Shown here: one piece after another, positions 8,119-17,828 of the stretch
Layout: each line of letters starts with the position of its first letter
Position numbering within the stretch: position 1 is the stretch's first letter
NCBI GenBank assembly: GCA_002069125.1
Contig: MVZN01000011.1
Location: 1-63,971, forward strand
DNA: 63,971 nt
Source of the DNA: Spirochaetes bacterium ADurb.BinA120
Lineage (GTDB): Bacteria; Spirochaetota; UBA4802; UBA5368
Direction: 5' to 3'
Translations under genes and position numbers: made by a program
The notes under the pieces: model-generated
The model's database searches: none
Seen by the model: only the letters and a program-made list of their open reading frames with translations
Told to the model about the DNA's origin: nothing

Positions 8119-10031
8119 ACCAGCTCGCGCTAAACGAAAAGGGCAGGACCATCCTCGCCATGGGTAACGACGCCATAGTGCGCGGAGGGCTGGAGGCCGG
8201 CCTTGGCTATTTCAGCACCTATCCGGGCACTCCCGCCTCCGAAATCGGCGAAGGCTATCTCGCGCTTAGAAAGGAGTTTCCGCATATTCACGCCGAGTTC
8301 AGCGTCAACGAGCACGTGGCCGCACACGGAGCGCAGGGCGCAAGCTGGGCAGGCGTGCGCTCCATGGTAGCGATGAAGCATGTCGGCATGAACGTCGCGG
8401 CCGAGGTTTTGCACTTCGCCGGATATACTGGCGTTCGCTCGGGGCTTGTCGTCGTAATAGGCTCCGACCCCGGCGCAACCAGCTCGACCAGCGAGCAGGA
8501 CGACCGCTGGTATTCGCTACACACGCATCTTCCGATCCTCGAGCCCTCAACCATACAGGAGGCAAAGGACTTCACCGCGCTCGCCTTCGAACTAAGCGAA
8601 CGCTACAACCTTCCGGTTATATTGAACGCGCCGTCCAAGCTTTGCCATAACATAGGCTCCCTTCGCCTCGGCGCTCTCCCGGACGTCTTACCGGCCGGGG
8701 GGCGCTTCGAGCGGAACCCTAACAGGTATATAAACCTCTTCGGCGGCTCCGTGGCAAACCACCGCCGCGCGATGGAGGCCGTTGAAAACCTGCGAAAGGA
8801 CGTCCCCACGCTTGGGCTAAACAGGCTGCTTCCGGGAAGCGGAAAGATCGGCTTTATCTCCTCAAGCGTGAATTACCCGTATCTACTCGAAGCCCTCTTT
8901 CTTCTGGGCATAACAGACGCGCCCGTGCTCAAAATCGGCCTTAGCTTTCCGCTAAATGCCCGGGAGATCGAATCCTTCGCCGAGGGGCTGGAACGCGTAT
9001 ACGTCGTCGAGGAGCTCGAGGGCTTCATCGAGTTTCAGGCAAAGCGCCTCCTATACGACTCCGGCCTTCGCACGCCCGTCATCGGCAAGGCCGTGTTCCC
9101 CGCGTATGGAGAGCTCGACGTTGACATCATAACCGGGCGCATCGCGGACGAACTTGGCGTTAAGCTTCCCGGCCGCATGACGAGGGCCAATGAGCTCGCC
9201 GACAGGCTCGCGGGCGACCTCCCGCCGCGCCAGGGAGCCTTCTGCACCGGCTGCCCGCACAGGGCCACGCTGTACTCCATCGTAAAGGCCACTGGACGCG
9301 ACGCCGTATTTGCCGGAGACATCGGATGTTATACGCTATCGTGCCTTCCGCCCTTCAGGGCCTTCGACTGGGTCACATGCATGAACTGCGGCGTGGGGAT
9401 AGCCCAGGGCCTGCTTCAGAAGATCGAGGGTGAAGACCTCATCGCCTATGTCGGAGACTCCACCTTTTTTCATTCCGGAATCCCCGGCCTGATTAACGCC
9501 GTACAGCAAAATGCGGACCTTGTGCTCATCATCCTCGACAACAAGTGGGTCGCCATGACAGGGCACCAGCCCAGCCCCACCACCGACACGACGCTTGACG
9601 GCACGCGCATGCGTCCGGTGGACATCAAGGGCCTTTTAAAATCGATCGGCGTATCCTACGTACGCACCATAAAGCCATTCAACATAAAGGCCTCCATGGC
9701 CGCCATCAAAGACGCCATCCGCGCACGCGGCGGCGTGCGGGTGCTTATCGCCGAGGAGGAGTGCGCCCTGCAGTACGGCAGGCGAATCGCGCGGGAGCCG
9801 GGCGAGTATGAGGTCTACTATCAGATCGACGCGGAACGCTGCCAGAAATGCAACGAGTGTTACATCGAGCTCGGATGCCCGGCCATAAGGCGCGAGGACA
9901 CCGCCGACGGCTGGCGCTATTATATCGAAGAGGCGAGCTGTCTTAGGTGTGGAGCCTGCCACGACCTGTGCCTTAACTCCGCCATCCTTAGAACCGAGAT
10001 ACGGCGGCCAGTGGGAGCGGTGAAGTCATGA
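8115..10031 (+). CDS. iorA: Indolepyruvate ferredoxin oxidoreductase, alpha subunit
   Basis: IorA with IorB oxidatively decarboxylates aryl-pyruvates (from Trp, Phe, Tyr) to aryl-acetyl-CoA and reduces ferredoxin. The 638 residues show the pyrimidine-binding domain with YPGTPASEIGE near the start, the thiamine-diphosphate motif GDSTFFHSGIPGL and the segment MTGHQPSP around residues 450-500, and two C-terminal iron-sulfur motifs: CQKCNEC with a following CP, and CLRCGACHDLC. Length fits the family (about 600-650). It is translationally coupled to both neighbours by ATGA overlaps (8115-8118, 10028-10031), so a fixed stoichiometry with the MetF-like protein and IorB is likely. Confidence 0.93.
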   Translation: MNQLALNEKGRTILAMGNDAIVRGGLEAGLGYFSTYPGTPASEIGEGYLALRKEFPHIHAEFSVNEHVAAHGAQGASWAGVRSMVAMKHVGMNVAAEVLHFAGYTGVRSGLVVVIGSDPGATSSTSEQDDRWYSLHTHLPILEPSTIQEAKDFTALAFELSERYNLPVILNAPSKLCHNIGSLRLGALPDVLPAGGRFERNPNRYINLFGGSVANHRRAMEAVENLRKDVPTLGLNRLLPGSGKIGFISSSVNYPYLLEALFLLGITDAPVLKIGLSFPLNAREIESFAEGLERVYVVEELEGFIEFQAKRLLYDSGLRTPVIGKAVFPAYGELDVDIITGRIADELGVKLPGRMTRANELADRLAGDLPPRQGAFCTGCPHRATLYSIVKATGRDAVFAGDIGCYTLSCLPPFRAFDWVTCMNCGVGIAQGLLQKIEGEDLIAYVGDSTFFHSGIPGLINAVQQNADLVLIILDNKWVAMTGHQPSPTTDTTLDGTRMRPVDIKGLLKSIGVSYVRTIKPFNIKASMAAIKDAIRARGGVRVLIAEEECALQYGRRIAREPGEYEVYYQIDAERCQKCNECYIELGCPAIRREDTADGWRYYIEEASCLRCGACHDLCLNSAILRTEIRRPVGAVKS

Positions 10032-10651
10032 TAGCCTACGATATCCTGATATGCGGAATAGGCGGACAGGGCGCCATTTCGCTCGGAACGGTGCTCAAGC
10101 TCGCCGCTATACATGAAAGGCTCGAGGTCGTAGGGGCGGAGCGGCGCGGTGGTGCCCAGCGCGAGGGGATCGTAACGAGCAACGTAAGATACAGAAAGCT
10201 CGAGCCGGGCGAGACGCCAGACGAACGGCTGACAGCCGTATCCGGGCTCATCCCATCCGGCGGGGCACACATGATGATATCGATGGAGCCCCTTGAGGCG
10301 CTAAGGCACGGGCGCTGGCTCAACGAAAGCTCCGTGGTGATAGCTAACGATTTTCCTCTAACGCCCGTTTCGGTCCGTATGGGAGAGAGGGAATATCCCA
10401 CGCTCGAAAGCCTTAAGGAGAGGCTTGGGAAAATCACGCCGCACGTCCACGTTTTTCCGATCGACGAGCTCTCCAGACGTCATTTTAAATCCCTGCGGCA
10501 GGTAAACACCATCGCGCTTGGAATGGCGAGCGCCCTCGGCCCACTTCCGGTATCGGACGAATCAATACTCGCAGTAATCCGCGAGCAGTTTCCGGACTTC
10601 GAAACGAACCGCGAGGCCTTCGCCCTGGGAAAGCATACCGCGCTCGCGTAG
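10028..10651 (+). CDS. iorB: Indolepyruvate ferredoxin oxidoreductase, beta subunit
   Basis: IorB is the gamma-domain-like subunit of the enzyme and pairs with IorA. The 207-residue protein starts with the diagnostic ILICGIGGQGAISLG loop, then GAERRGGAQREG, both hallmarks of 2-oxoacid:ferredoxin oxidoreductase gamma/beta chains. Length is normal (about 190-210). Its ATG overlaps the iorA stop. It is the last gene of the cluster; the next gene converges on it 12 bp downstream with no obvious hairpin in between. Confidence 0.93.
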   Translation: MIAYDILICGIGGQGAISLGTVLKLAAIHERLEVVGAERRGGAQREGIVTSNVRYRKLEPGETPDERLTAVSGLIPSGGAHMMISMEPLEALRHGRWLNESSVVIANDFPLTPVSVRMGEREYPTLESLKERLGKITPHVHVFPIDELSRRHFKSLRQVNTIALGMASALGPLPVSDESILAVIREQFPDFETNREAFALGKHTALA

Positions 10652-10662
10652 GGCCGGACCCT

Positions 10663-13600
10663 TCAGCCGGAAACCGCCTCGTCGATCGCCTTTAATATAT
10701 CGTCTATTGTATAGGGCTTGGCAAGCACCCCCCGAAACCCGTAGGCCCTGAAGTTCGCCATAACGGGATCGTTGGAATAACCGCTCGATACGATCGCAAC
10801 GACCTCAGGATCGAAGGCCCGGATCTCCGCAAGCGCCTCCCGCCCGCCCATTCCTCCGGGGATGGTGAGGTCCATTATCACCGCGTTGAATCCGTTCCCC
10901 TTTTCCATCGCGGCGCGGTACTCCCTCACGGCCTCCGTCCCGTTGCCGACGCCCCTCGCATCATATCCGAAATGCCGCAGCATGCCGACCGCAAGCTCGA
11001 GTATGTATTCCTCGTCATCCATCACGAGGACCCTGCCCGCATGCGCCTGACGCGGGGCCATGGCATCCGCGGCCGGTTCCCGGGCAATTCCGTTTTCCGA
11101 GGCCCTGAGGTACACGTTAAAGGTCGTGCCGATCCCCTCATTCGATTCGACATCGATATGGCCTCCGTGTTTCTTGATGATGGAGTAGGCGATGGCAAGC
11201 CCCAGGCCGCTGCCGTATTCCTTGGTGGTGAAGTACGGATCGAATATCCTTCCAAGGTGTTTTCTGGGAATCCCGCCCCCCTCGTCCGAAATGGAGACCT
11301 TGACATAATTGCCTGCCGGCAATGGGAGCCATCGAACGTCCGAGATGTTTGCGACGGCAACATGAAGATTTCCCCCGCCGGGCATGGCCTGCATGGTGTT
11401 TATGATCAAATTGTGAATGACCTGACCGATCTGGTCGGGATCGATGTCCACGTGCGACACCACCCCTTCCACCCTCAGGTGGTGCCGTACGCTCGAGCCG
11501 GCCAGAAGGAATGAAACGCTCTCCTCCAGGAGCTCCACGATCGAGGCCGTCTTCTTGATGGGATCGCCCCCCTTGGAGAAGGTAAGCAGCTGGCGCGTCA
11601 GGCTTACGGCCCTATGGGAAAAGCTCTCGATTCGTTCGAGCATCTCCAAACACGCTTCGTTTCCCCTCGCCTCGATTTTCGCGAGCGAAAGATTGCCGAT
11701 TATCGCGGTTAAAAGGTTGTTAAAATCGTGTGCGATTCCGCCGGCCAGAAGGCCCAGCGATTCTATTTTACCGATCTTCATAAGCTCCTTTTCGAGCTTG
11801 TGCTTCTCCGTGATGTCGCGGACCGCCAGCACGGCCCCGAGGATCTCCCCGGCCGGAGTCTGAACAGGGGCGCCGGAGACCTCCACCACCCTCTCGTCTC
11901 CGTCGCGGTTGATCAAGACCAGCGGAACGTCGCTGAGCTCCAGGCCCCCTTTTCGGATCACTCTAGACACGGTGCCGCCTTTGTTTTCCTCTTTCAATGG
12001 GGCGCCTCCGGTGTTGAAAAGCTCCCCGACCGGGCGCCCGGCGGCCTTTTCCTGGGACCACCCGGTAAGCCTTTCGGCGGCGTAATTGAGCATAACGATG
12101 CGCCCTTCGGTGTCGGTGGCGATCACTCCGTCGCCGATGGAAACGAGCGTCGCCGCGAGCCGTTCTTTTTCCCTGACGAGGCGTTCGTTCACATCCACCA
12201 GCTCGTCATGTGTGCTTAAAAGCTCCCGGTTGAGCGACTCGACCTCCTCATACTGGGCGCGTATTTCCAGGTATTGTCTGTGCACCATATTCTCCGCCCT
12301 TTTCAGGTTCGACACATCGCTGATGATGGAGATCACCACGTCCTCCCCTGCCATGCGGATGCGCGACGCCGATATGATAACATCGATCAGCCGGCCGTCG
12401 GCGGAAATGAGCTGCGCCTCGTATCTGGAGGGAAGCCCCCCGCCCCCCAGCCTCTGCCGGTAACGCGGCAGGACAAGCTCTTTGCCGAGCGGCGTGTCAG
12501 GCAGAAAGTCGGAGATGTTTTTTTCGTAGAATTCTTTTTCCGGATAGGACAGCATCGAGATGAGGGATGGATTGGCGTACAGCGGCCGCTCGTCGGCGAG
12601 AAGGACTATCCCATCGTGCGCGTTTTCAACGAGCGTGCGGTATTTCTCCTCCGACTCGGCAAGGCGATCAAGCGCCCGCTCGCGCTCCTTACGGATGGAG
12701 TTGATCCTGTCGGCCACTCCGAGCGAAAAAAGCAGGGCCATTGCCGAAGAGCCGATCTGATAGGTCCATGCCGTTACCGGGTTTTCCGAAAGCAGACCGT
12801 AGGCGCGCAATACCATAAAAAGGGCGCCGATCAGAAAAACTAGGCAGGCCGCAAGATAATACCGGGCCTCCCTGTGCCGCCTTAAAAAAGCGACAAGCCC
12901 CGTCAGAATACACATGCTAAGCGCAAGCCCCGACATAACCACGGAGAGCTGAGTGGCGTAAAAATACTCCAGGACAAAGGGCGCCGCGAGCAAGGGCAGG
13001 TTGAGCGCCGCAAGCGCCCTTAAAACCCGGTCCAAGCCCGGTATTGTCCTCCCGGTCGAGAGGAAGTTCCGGGTGAACTGGAGCATGACCGCGTTCACCG
13101 CGAACATGAAAAACGGATGCGCCCTGTTCTGCCACTCGACGGACTCGGGCCAGAGGTACTGGAACCCGAGCCCGTTATTCACCATTGAAAATAGGGCGAT
13201 ACTGGCCGTGAACAGGGCGAGATACACGTAATTCACCTCGCGCACCGAGATGAAAAGAAATGCCATGTACAGGGCCAGTCCGATCATAACGCCGTAATAA
13301 AGTCCGAGGAGAAGCGTCTCCGTTATGCGCGCCTCCTCGAATGAATCCAGGCGCCACGCGACAAGCGGAGCAGTAAGGGAGCCCTGGCTTCGCACCCTCA
13401 TATAATACACGGCGCTTCCCGTTCCGGACGAAATCCTAAACACGGGGCAGCGGTATCTAACCTGACGCTCGGCAAAAGGACGGCGGTCGCCCGTCTCCAC
13501 TTTCCTGAACCCCTTTCCTTCGGGCATGAACAGCTCTACATGGTCGATGATGGGATAATTGTACTCGAGATACCATTCGACAGGCGAGGACGCCCGGTTC

Positions 13601-13902
13601 AACACCCTGAACCTCAGCCAGAGCGCGCCACGGCTGTACCCGAAAGAGGGGCTGCCCGCGCCAGGGTCAATCGATTGGAAGGGAGAGGCGGGCCCGGAAA
13701 CGGCGCCGATCCCGGCGGAACCTTTTTCGTCGAGGAAATACTCAAGGTGCCCGTCCAGGCCGCTCTTCGAAAAATGCTCACCCAGAACCAGAGGTTCGGC
13801 CGCAAATCCTGGCCCTCCCCATAGGAGCGCCAGGGTAATAACGGCCTGTACAAGGCCTAAGCATTTTTTTGGGGGATTCCCGATATATATATCGGAAGGC
13901 AT
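10663..13902 (-). CDS. Hybrid sensor histidine kinase (7TMR-DISM, two PAS, HATPase, receiver)
   Basis: A roughly 1080-residue signalling protein. In order: signal peptide; an extracytoplasmic beta domain of the DISMED2 kind (about residues 40-180); a seven-helix membrane region (about 185-400); a PAS domain (about 420-545); a coiled coil; a second PAS (about 580-700); a HisKA region with GGIAHDFNNLL; a HATPase domain (NLIINTMQAMPGG, then DEGGGIPRKHLGRIF and GSGLGLAIAYSI); and a C-terminal receiver (VLVMDDEE, phospho-acceptor in VIMDLTIPGG, KPY). The HDFNN-type H-box is typical of hybrid kinases without a paired regulator. I prefer the ATG at 13902, which gives a clean signal peptide; an in-frame ATG lies at 13959. 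Ligand unknown. Confidence 0.9.
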   Translation of the reverse strand: MPSDIYIGNPPKKCLGLVQAVITLALLWGGPGFAAEPLVLGEHFSKSGLDGHLEYFLDEKGSAGIGAVSGPASPFQSIDPGAGSPSFGYSRGALWLRFRVLNRASSPVEWYLEYNYPIIDHVELFMPEGKGFRKVETGDRRPFAERQVRYRCPVFRISSGTGSAVYYMRVRSQGSLTAPLVAWRLDSFEEARITETLLLGLYYGVMIGLALYMAFLFISVREVNYVYLALFTASIALFSMVNNGLGFQYLWPESVEWQNRAHPFFMFAVNAVMLQFTRNFLSTGRTIPGLDRVLRALAALNLPLLAAPFVLEYFYATQLSVVMSGLALSMCILTGLVAFLRRHREARYYLAACLVFLIGALFMVLRAYGLLSENPVTAWTYQIGSSAMALLFSLGVADRINSIRKERERALDRLAESEEKYRTLVENAHDGIVLLADERPLYANPSLISMLSYPEKEFYEKNISDFLPDTPLGKELVLPRYRQRLGGGGLPSRYEAQLISADGRLIDVIISASRIRMAGEDVVISIISDVSNLKRAENMVHRQYLEIRAQYEEVESLNRELLSTHDELVDVNERLVREKERLAATLVSIGDGVIATDTEGRIVMLNYAAERLTGWSQEKAAGRPVGELFNTGGAPLKEENKGGTVSRVIRKGGLELSDVPLVLINRDGDERVVEVSGAPVQTPAGEILGAVLAVRDITEKHKLEKELMKIGKIESLGLLAGGIAHDFNNLLTAIIGNLSLAKIEARGNEACLEMLERIESFSHRAVSLTRQLLTFSKGGDPIKKTASIVELLEESVSFLLAGSSVRHHLRVEGVVSHVDIDPDQIGQVIHNLIINTMQAMPGGGNLHVAVANISDVRWLPLPAGNYVKVSISDEGGGIPRKHLGRIFDPYFTTKEYGSGLGLAIAYSIIKKHGGHIDVESNEGIGTTFNVYLRASENGIAREPAADAMAPRQAHAGRVLVMDDEEYILELAVGMLRHFGYDARGVGNGTEAVREYRAAMEKGNGFNAVIMDLTIPGGMGGREALAEIRAFDPEVVAIVSSGYSNDPVMANFRAYGFRGVLAKPYTIDDILKAIDEAVSG

Positions 13903-14026
13903 GGGTTTACCCCGCCTCGCCGGACCGGAGGGATCGGGTAAAGGGCAGTCAGCTAACATTTATCCTCAATCACGAGTAAATTTTCATTGACGCAGCCACT
14001 GGTCCCGCATAGCATGGATAAACCCT

Positions 14027-14099
<73 letters not shown>

Positions 14100-14104
14100 C
14101 ATGG

Positions 14105-16417
14105 TTATTTCGAAGGGCGCAGGTCAGTGCGGTGACGGATGTCATCCCGGCCGAACGCCGCGAAATTCTCGTACTCCTTCCTGTAGTCAAAATAGTCTGA
14201 AAATGGATTGATCGAGTAGCTGTACGCCACAGAGTAGGTCGCCGATGTCTCGTCGTATATGCCCGACAGGCAGGTTGTCACGCCCGCCTTCAGGTTCTCC
14301 ATGGGCAACGGGGTCCCGCGATAGACCGTGGAGAATCCGCCCGCCAACGGCTTTTCATCTCCGCCGAAAAACATTCTCGACCAGAAACCGTCGTTGTCGA
14401 CAAGGGGAACGACGAACCGCCCCGAATGCAGGCTCCCCCAGGTCCAGTTCTCCATGATGGGTCCACGGCGCTCATTGAGATAGCGCATGGAGCGCAGAAA
14501 GGCCCTGTCGAAAATTTCATCCCTTCTCTCCTCTTTTCCCGGGGTCGTGATGTCATCGAAGAGCGGGGAGCGCTCGTCCTCGATCGCCTCCAGGAACTTG
14601 TCGGAAAAATAATGATGATGCTCTATGAGGCCCGCCATCTCATTTTTCAATTCGTCCCCAAGCGTTTCCTGGATAAGCTTTACCAGAAGCGTATGGTATA
14701 TCGTGGCGGCAACCGAATCCTTCCTCATCCTGAAATCCCAGTCCAGGAAATAGATTCGCGCAAGCCTCGCGGATGTCACCGGTATCTTTTCGAGAAGGCG
14801 GAGGAACAGGGGCACGAACCTGGATGCCGTAACCGAATGGGTGTCACGGAGCGCCCGTTGAAGCGTGATGACGTCGGCTCCGCCCGCCCCGGAGACCAGG
14901 TCCTTGAAGCGGGAAGTCCGGTTTTCATCGTTATACGGCAGGGCATCGAGCAGGGCGGCCGGGGCGCCATCGCCGATGGAATCCCCTATGACGCACACGT
15001 CACGCCCCGCGGGCTCGAAATGGCGGGAAATGTCGAGCACTCCGGCCCAGACAGGGTTGAACACCCTGTTGGCCGGCGCCCCACCGCCTCGCGGACGCGA
15101 CGGAAGCCTGCCGGAGAAACAGCGTAGCGCGTATTCCCCCGAGGCGAAAAGGAACGCCCTGGGCGGGGAGGCGACATCCACAAGCCGCGCCCGCGCCACG
15201 GCAGGAGAAGCCGCAAATGGCACATCGAAAAGCGCCGCGATGTACTCCACGCCAGGCAAAACCGTCCTTATCGTCAGGCAATCGGTCCGGTATATACCCT
15301 CGAAGATATCGCTAAGCACCGGACCCCGCTCCGTGGAACGGATACGAAGGCCCCGTCTCCCGGCCATATCGGCCGCGTCGAAATCGCGCCAGCCGAAGGC
15401 GCCGAGGTATTGCTCCGAATCCTTCTGTTTCCGGGTTGTTTCGATGTAAAAATCCTGGATGTCCGCCTTTGCGGTAAACGAAGCGAATTCCATCGTCCGG
15501 TTTCTTCCGCTGAAAATGAACGGCATCCCCGAAAAACCCACCCCCTCCAGCTCCTCAGCCCCCACCAGAAACCTGACGGGATACCAGGACGGATACTTGT
15601 GCATCGGCGCATCAAGATTAAACGCCATCCGTACCTTTGCGTCGTGTATCAGGGCCGCCGGCAGAAGACAGGCGAATCCGGAGTCGAACGATCCGACGAA
15701 TCCTTCCACGCTCTTCCTAAGCTCTTTAAGCGCGAATATGTTTTTCTGCTCCGAGTCTGAATACCAGAACAGCATGTCCTCCGGCATGACATCCCGTATC
15801 CGGTACGCGCTCAGGCGCTCGGGAAGGGCGAAGATCAGTTCGCGGTTGGCCAGGAACGACTGCGACCAGTCGAGAAGGAGCAGGATGGCCACTACATCCC
15901 GAGAAGACCACGAATCGTCCGGAAGCCGGGAAAAACGTACGATCTCCCGGTACTTTCTGTTTTTTGCGAGGTTGATTCCTTTGGCGTAGGATTCGAGGTA
16001 ATCCTTATACGGCGCGGATAGACTGTCGACCATGTCCGCGGCCCGGCCTTTAAAATCCATCGCGGAGGCGAGCCTGTCCATCAGGGCAGCATCCGGCCCA
16101 TACAATTCGACGAGACGTCCGCGTGCGAGGGCCCGGTAATATTCAATCATGATCAGGCGGTCCTGGGCATGGACATAGCCCAGCGCGAAGAACGCGTCAT
16201 CCCAGCCCGCCGCCTTTATCAGGGGTGTCCCTCGGCCATCCCTGAGTATTTCGACCCCTTGACCTACCTCGGCCTCGAACGAGCCGTCCATGGAGCCCGT
16301 ACTTTTAAGGAGCAGACGCACCCCGAGGGCCGCCGTCGCAACGCACAGCACAAGCGCGCCGGCCATTACTAGGACCCTTTTCGAAAAGAACCCGCCGCTA
16401 AAAATATTATATTTCAT
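14105..16417 (-). CDS. Penicillin-acylase (Ntn-hydrolase) family protein, divergent
   Basis: Family members are exported amidases that self-cleave to expose an N-terminal serine nucleophile and hydrolyse acylated amines such as beta-lactams or acyl-homoserine lactones. The 770-residue protein has one N-terminal membrane segment (about 13-35), then the alpha-chain signature VEILRDGRGTPLIKA and ALGYVHAQDRLIMIEYYR. The later family block FSGMPFIFSGRNRTMEFAS, with its following acidic D-x-Y-E, is present. The usual Ser-Asn-Asn-Trp nucleophile site that should precede it by about 60 residues is not seen; the nearest candidate is DSGFACLL. Activity is therefore uncertain. The ATG at 16417 is the only sensible start. 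Confidence 0.75.
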   Translation of the reverse strand: MKYNIFSGGFFSKRVLVMAGALVLCVATAALGVRLLLKSTGSMDGSFEAEVGQGVEILRDGRGTPLIKAAGWDDAFFALGYVHAQDRLIMIEYYRALARGRLVELYGPDAALMDRLASAMDFKGRAADMVDSLSAPYKDYLESYAKGINLAKNRKYREIVRFSRLPDDSWSSRDVVAILLLLDWSQSFLANRELIFALPERLSAYRIRDVMPEDMLFWYSDSEQKNIFALKELRKSVEGFVGSFDSGFACLLPAALIHDAKVRMAFNLDAPMHKYPSWYPVRFLVGAEELEGVGFSGMPFIFSGRNRTMEFASFTAKADIQDFYIETTRKQKDSEQYLGAFGWRDFDAADMAGRRGLRIRSTERGPVLSDIFEGIYRTDCLTIRTVLPGVEYIAALFDVPFAASPAVARARLVDVASPPRAFLFASGEYALRCFSGRLPSRPRGGGAPANRVFNPVWAGVLDISRHFEPAGRDVCVIGDSIGDGAPAALLDALPYNDENRTSRFKDLVSGAGGADVITLQRALRDTHSVTASRFVPLFLRLLEKIPVTSARLARIYFLDWDFRMRKDSVAATIYHTLLVKLIQETLGDELKNEMAGLIEHHHYFSDKFLEAIEDERSPLFDDITTPGKEERRDEIFDRAFLRSMRYLNERRGPIMENWTWGSLHSGRFVVPLVDNDGFWSRMFFGGDEKPLAGGFSTVYRGTPLPMENLKAGVTTCLSGIYDETSATYSVAYSYSINPFSDYFDYRKEYENFAAFGRDDIRHRTDLRPSK

Positions 16418-16469
16418 TGACGCTGCCCCACCGGGTGTTCGAACCCTTGTCCCACGCCGCCGGGCCGCC

Positions 16470-16510
16470 GAAAAAGCGAAACGCCCCGAGTGGACGGAAT
16501 ACCCCGGGCG
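16470..16510 (-). terminator. Weak terminator-like hairpin between dapL and the acylase gene
   Basis: On the minus strand CGCCC (16506-16510) can pair with GGGCG (16482-16486), followed by TTTCGCTTTTTC. The stem is short and the tail interrupted, so this is tentative. Confidence 0.3.
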
Positions 16511-16589
16511 CTTCGTCGGGAAAGCCGTAATGGCTCAAACCCGTTTTTCACGCCGGCCGGCGATCGACCATTATTCGGATGGTAGAACC

Positions 16590-17822
16590 TCAGAACTCAA
16601 GTTGTAAACCACTAAATCTTCTTTCGATCTCTTTAATGACGCGGCCCTCGGCCTCCATGGACGGCGCCTCGAAGGTCGCCGAGAAGCGCAGGAAATGCCC
16701 AACGTCGTCCCATGGAACCGTCGAAATTAACTTCTCTTTTATCAGGTACTGGGAAAAATCCTCTGCGGTCCGAAAGGATCTTCCGCCCTTTATCGCCTTT
16801 GGACTCCGAACATACAGATAAAAGGTGCCTCCGGGCATCTCCGCCGCAAACCCAATGGACGAAAGGACCCTCACAAGCTCCCTGAGGCGCCGCTCGTATT
16901 TCGCCTTTATGATGTCTGTAAGCTCGGGATGTTCCAGGGCTTGAATGGCCGCCCATTGGATGGCCTTGAACTGGCCCGAGTCGTAGTTGTCCTTTACGGC
17001 GGCGAAGGCCTTCACCACGCCCTCGTTTCCGGCGACAAAGGCCATTCTCCACCCGGTCATGTTATACGACTTTGAAAGTGAATGGATCTCCACCCCCACC
17101 TCGCGGGCGCCGGGGACACCAAGAAAGGACAGCGGTTTACCGTCGTAACTCAGGGCGGCGTAGGCCGCGTCCTGGACGACGACCACGTTGTTTGCAAGCG
17201 CGAATTCTATTACGCCTTTATAGAATGATTCGGTCGCCCTGGCCCCGGTGGGGTTGTTGGGATAGTTGATCACCAGAAGCTTCGCCCTCTTCCTTATGTC
17301 CGCGGGAACGGACTCCAGGTCGGGCAGGAACCCGTTTTCCTTTTCAAGCGGGATGTTATAGACCTCTCCGCCGTACCACTGGGTATGGGTGCCGGCAACC
17401 GGGTAGCCGGGAACGGTCATAAGCGTCACGTCGCCGGGGTTTATGAAGGCCGCCGGAATCATGGCGAGCGCGGGTTTGGAGCCTATCGAGTGGTTAACCT
17501 CGCGCTCCGGGGAAATACCGCTGACGCCAAAGACCCTCTCTAGATAGGCCGCTGCCGCCTCCTTGAACTCTGCTATACCGTTGTCGGAATAACCGCGATT
17601 ATCGTGCCTGCCGGCCTCGGACTTAAGCGTCTCGAGGACCACATCGAAGGTCCGTTCGTCGGGCTCTCCAACCCCGAGGTCGATGAGCTCGACGCCCGGA
17701 TTGTTTTTAACCGCTTCGCGCTTGGCGCGCTTTATCTTTTCGAATTTATAAATCTTGTCTTCTTTTCCGAACTGCGCTCCGCCGATCCTGTCGGCGAACA
17801 GTCCCTGTGCAAACAACTCCAT
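16590..17822 (-). CDS. dapL: LL-diaminopimelate aminotransferase
   Basis: DapL converts tetrahydrodipicolinate directly to LL-diaminopimelate, bypassing the succinylase or acetylase route; it is known from Leptospira, Chlamydiae, plants and others. The 410 residues match the family (about 390-410). Landmarks are DLGVGEPDERTF near the N-terminus, the YSDNGIAEFKEA segment, GYPVAGTHT, the aminotransferase motif NYPNNPTGA and the PLP lysine in SLSKSYNMTGWR. It lies 6 bp downstream of the lipoprotein gene, whose 3' end supplies AGGAGAAAT as Shine-Dalgarno. Together with dapF at 36272-37144 it supports meso-DAP and lysine synthesis. Confidence 0.92.
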   Translation of the reverse strand: MELFAQGLFADRIGGAQFGKEDKIYKFEKIKRAKREAVKNNPGVELIDLGVGEPDERTFDVVLETLKSEAGRHDNRGYSDNGIAEFKEAAAAYLERVFGVSGISPEREVNHSIGSKPALAMIPAAFINPGDVTLMTVPGYPVAGTHTQWYGGEVYNIPLEKENGFLPDLESVPADIRKRAKLLVINYPNNPTGARATESFYKGVIEFALANNVVVVQDAAYAALSYDGKPLSFLGVPGAREVGVEIHSLSKSYNMTGWRMAFVAGNEGVVKAFAAVKDNYDSGQFKAIQWAAIQALEHPELTDIIKAKYERRLRELVRVLSSIGFAAEMPGGTFYLYVRSPKAIKGGRSFRTAEDFSQYLIKEKLISTVPWDDVGHFLRFSATFEAPSMEAEGRVIKEIERRFSGLQLEF

Positions 17823-17828
17823 GGCGCT

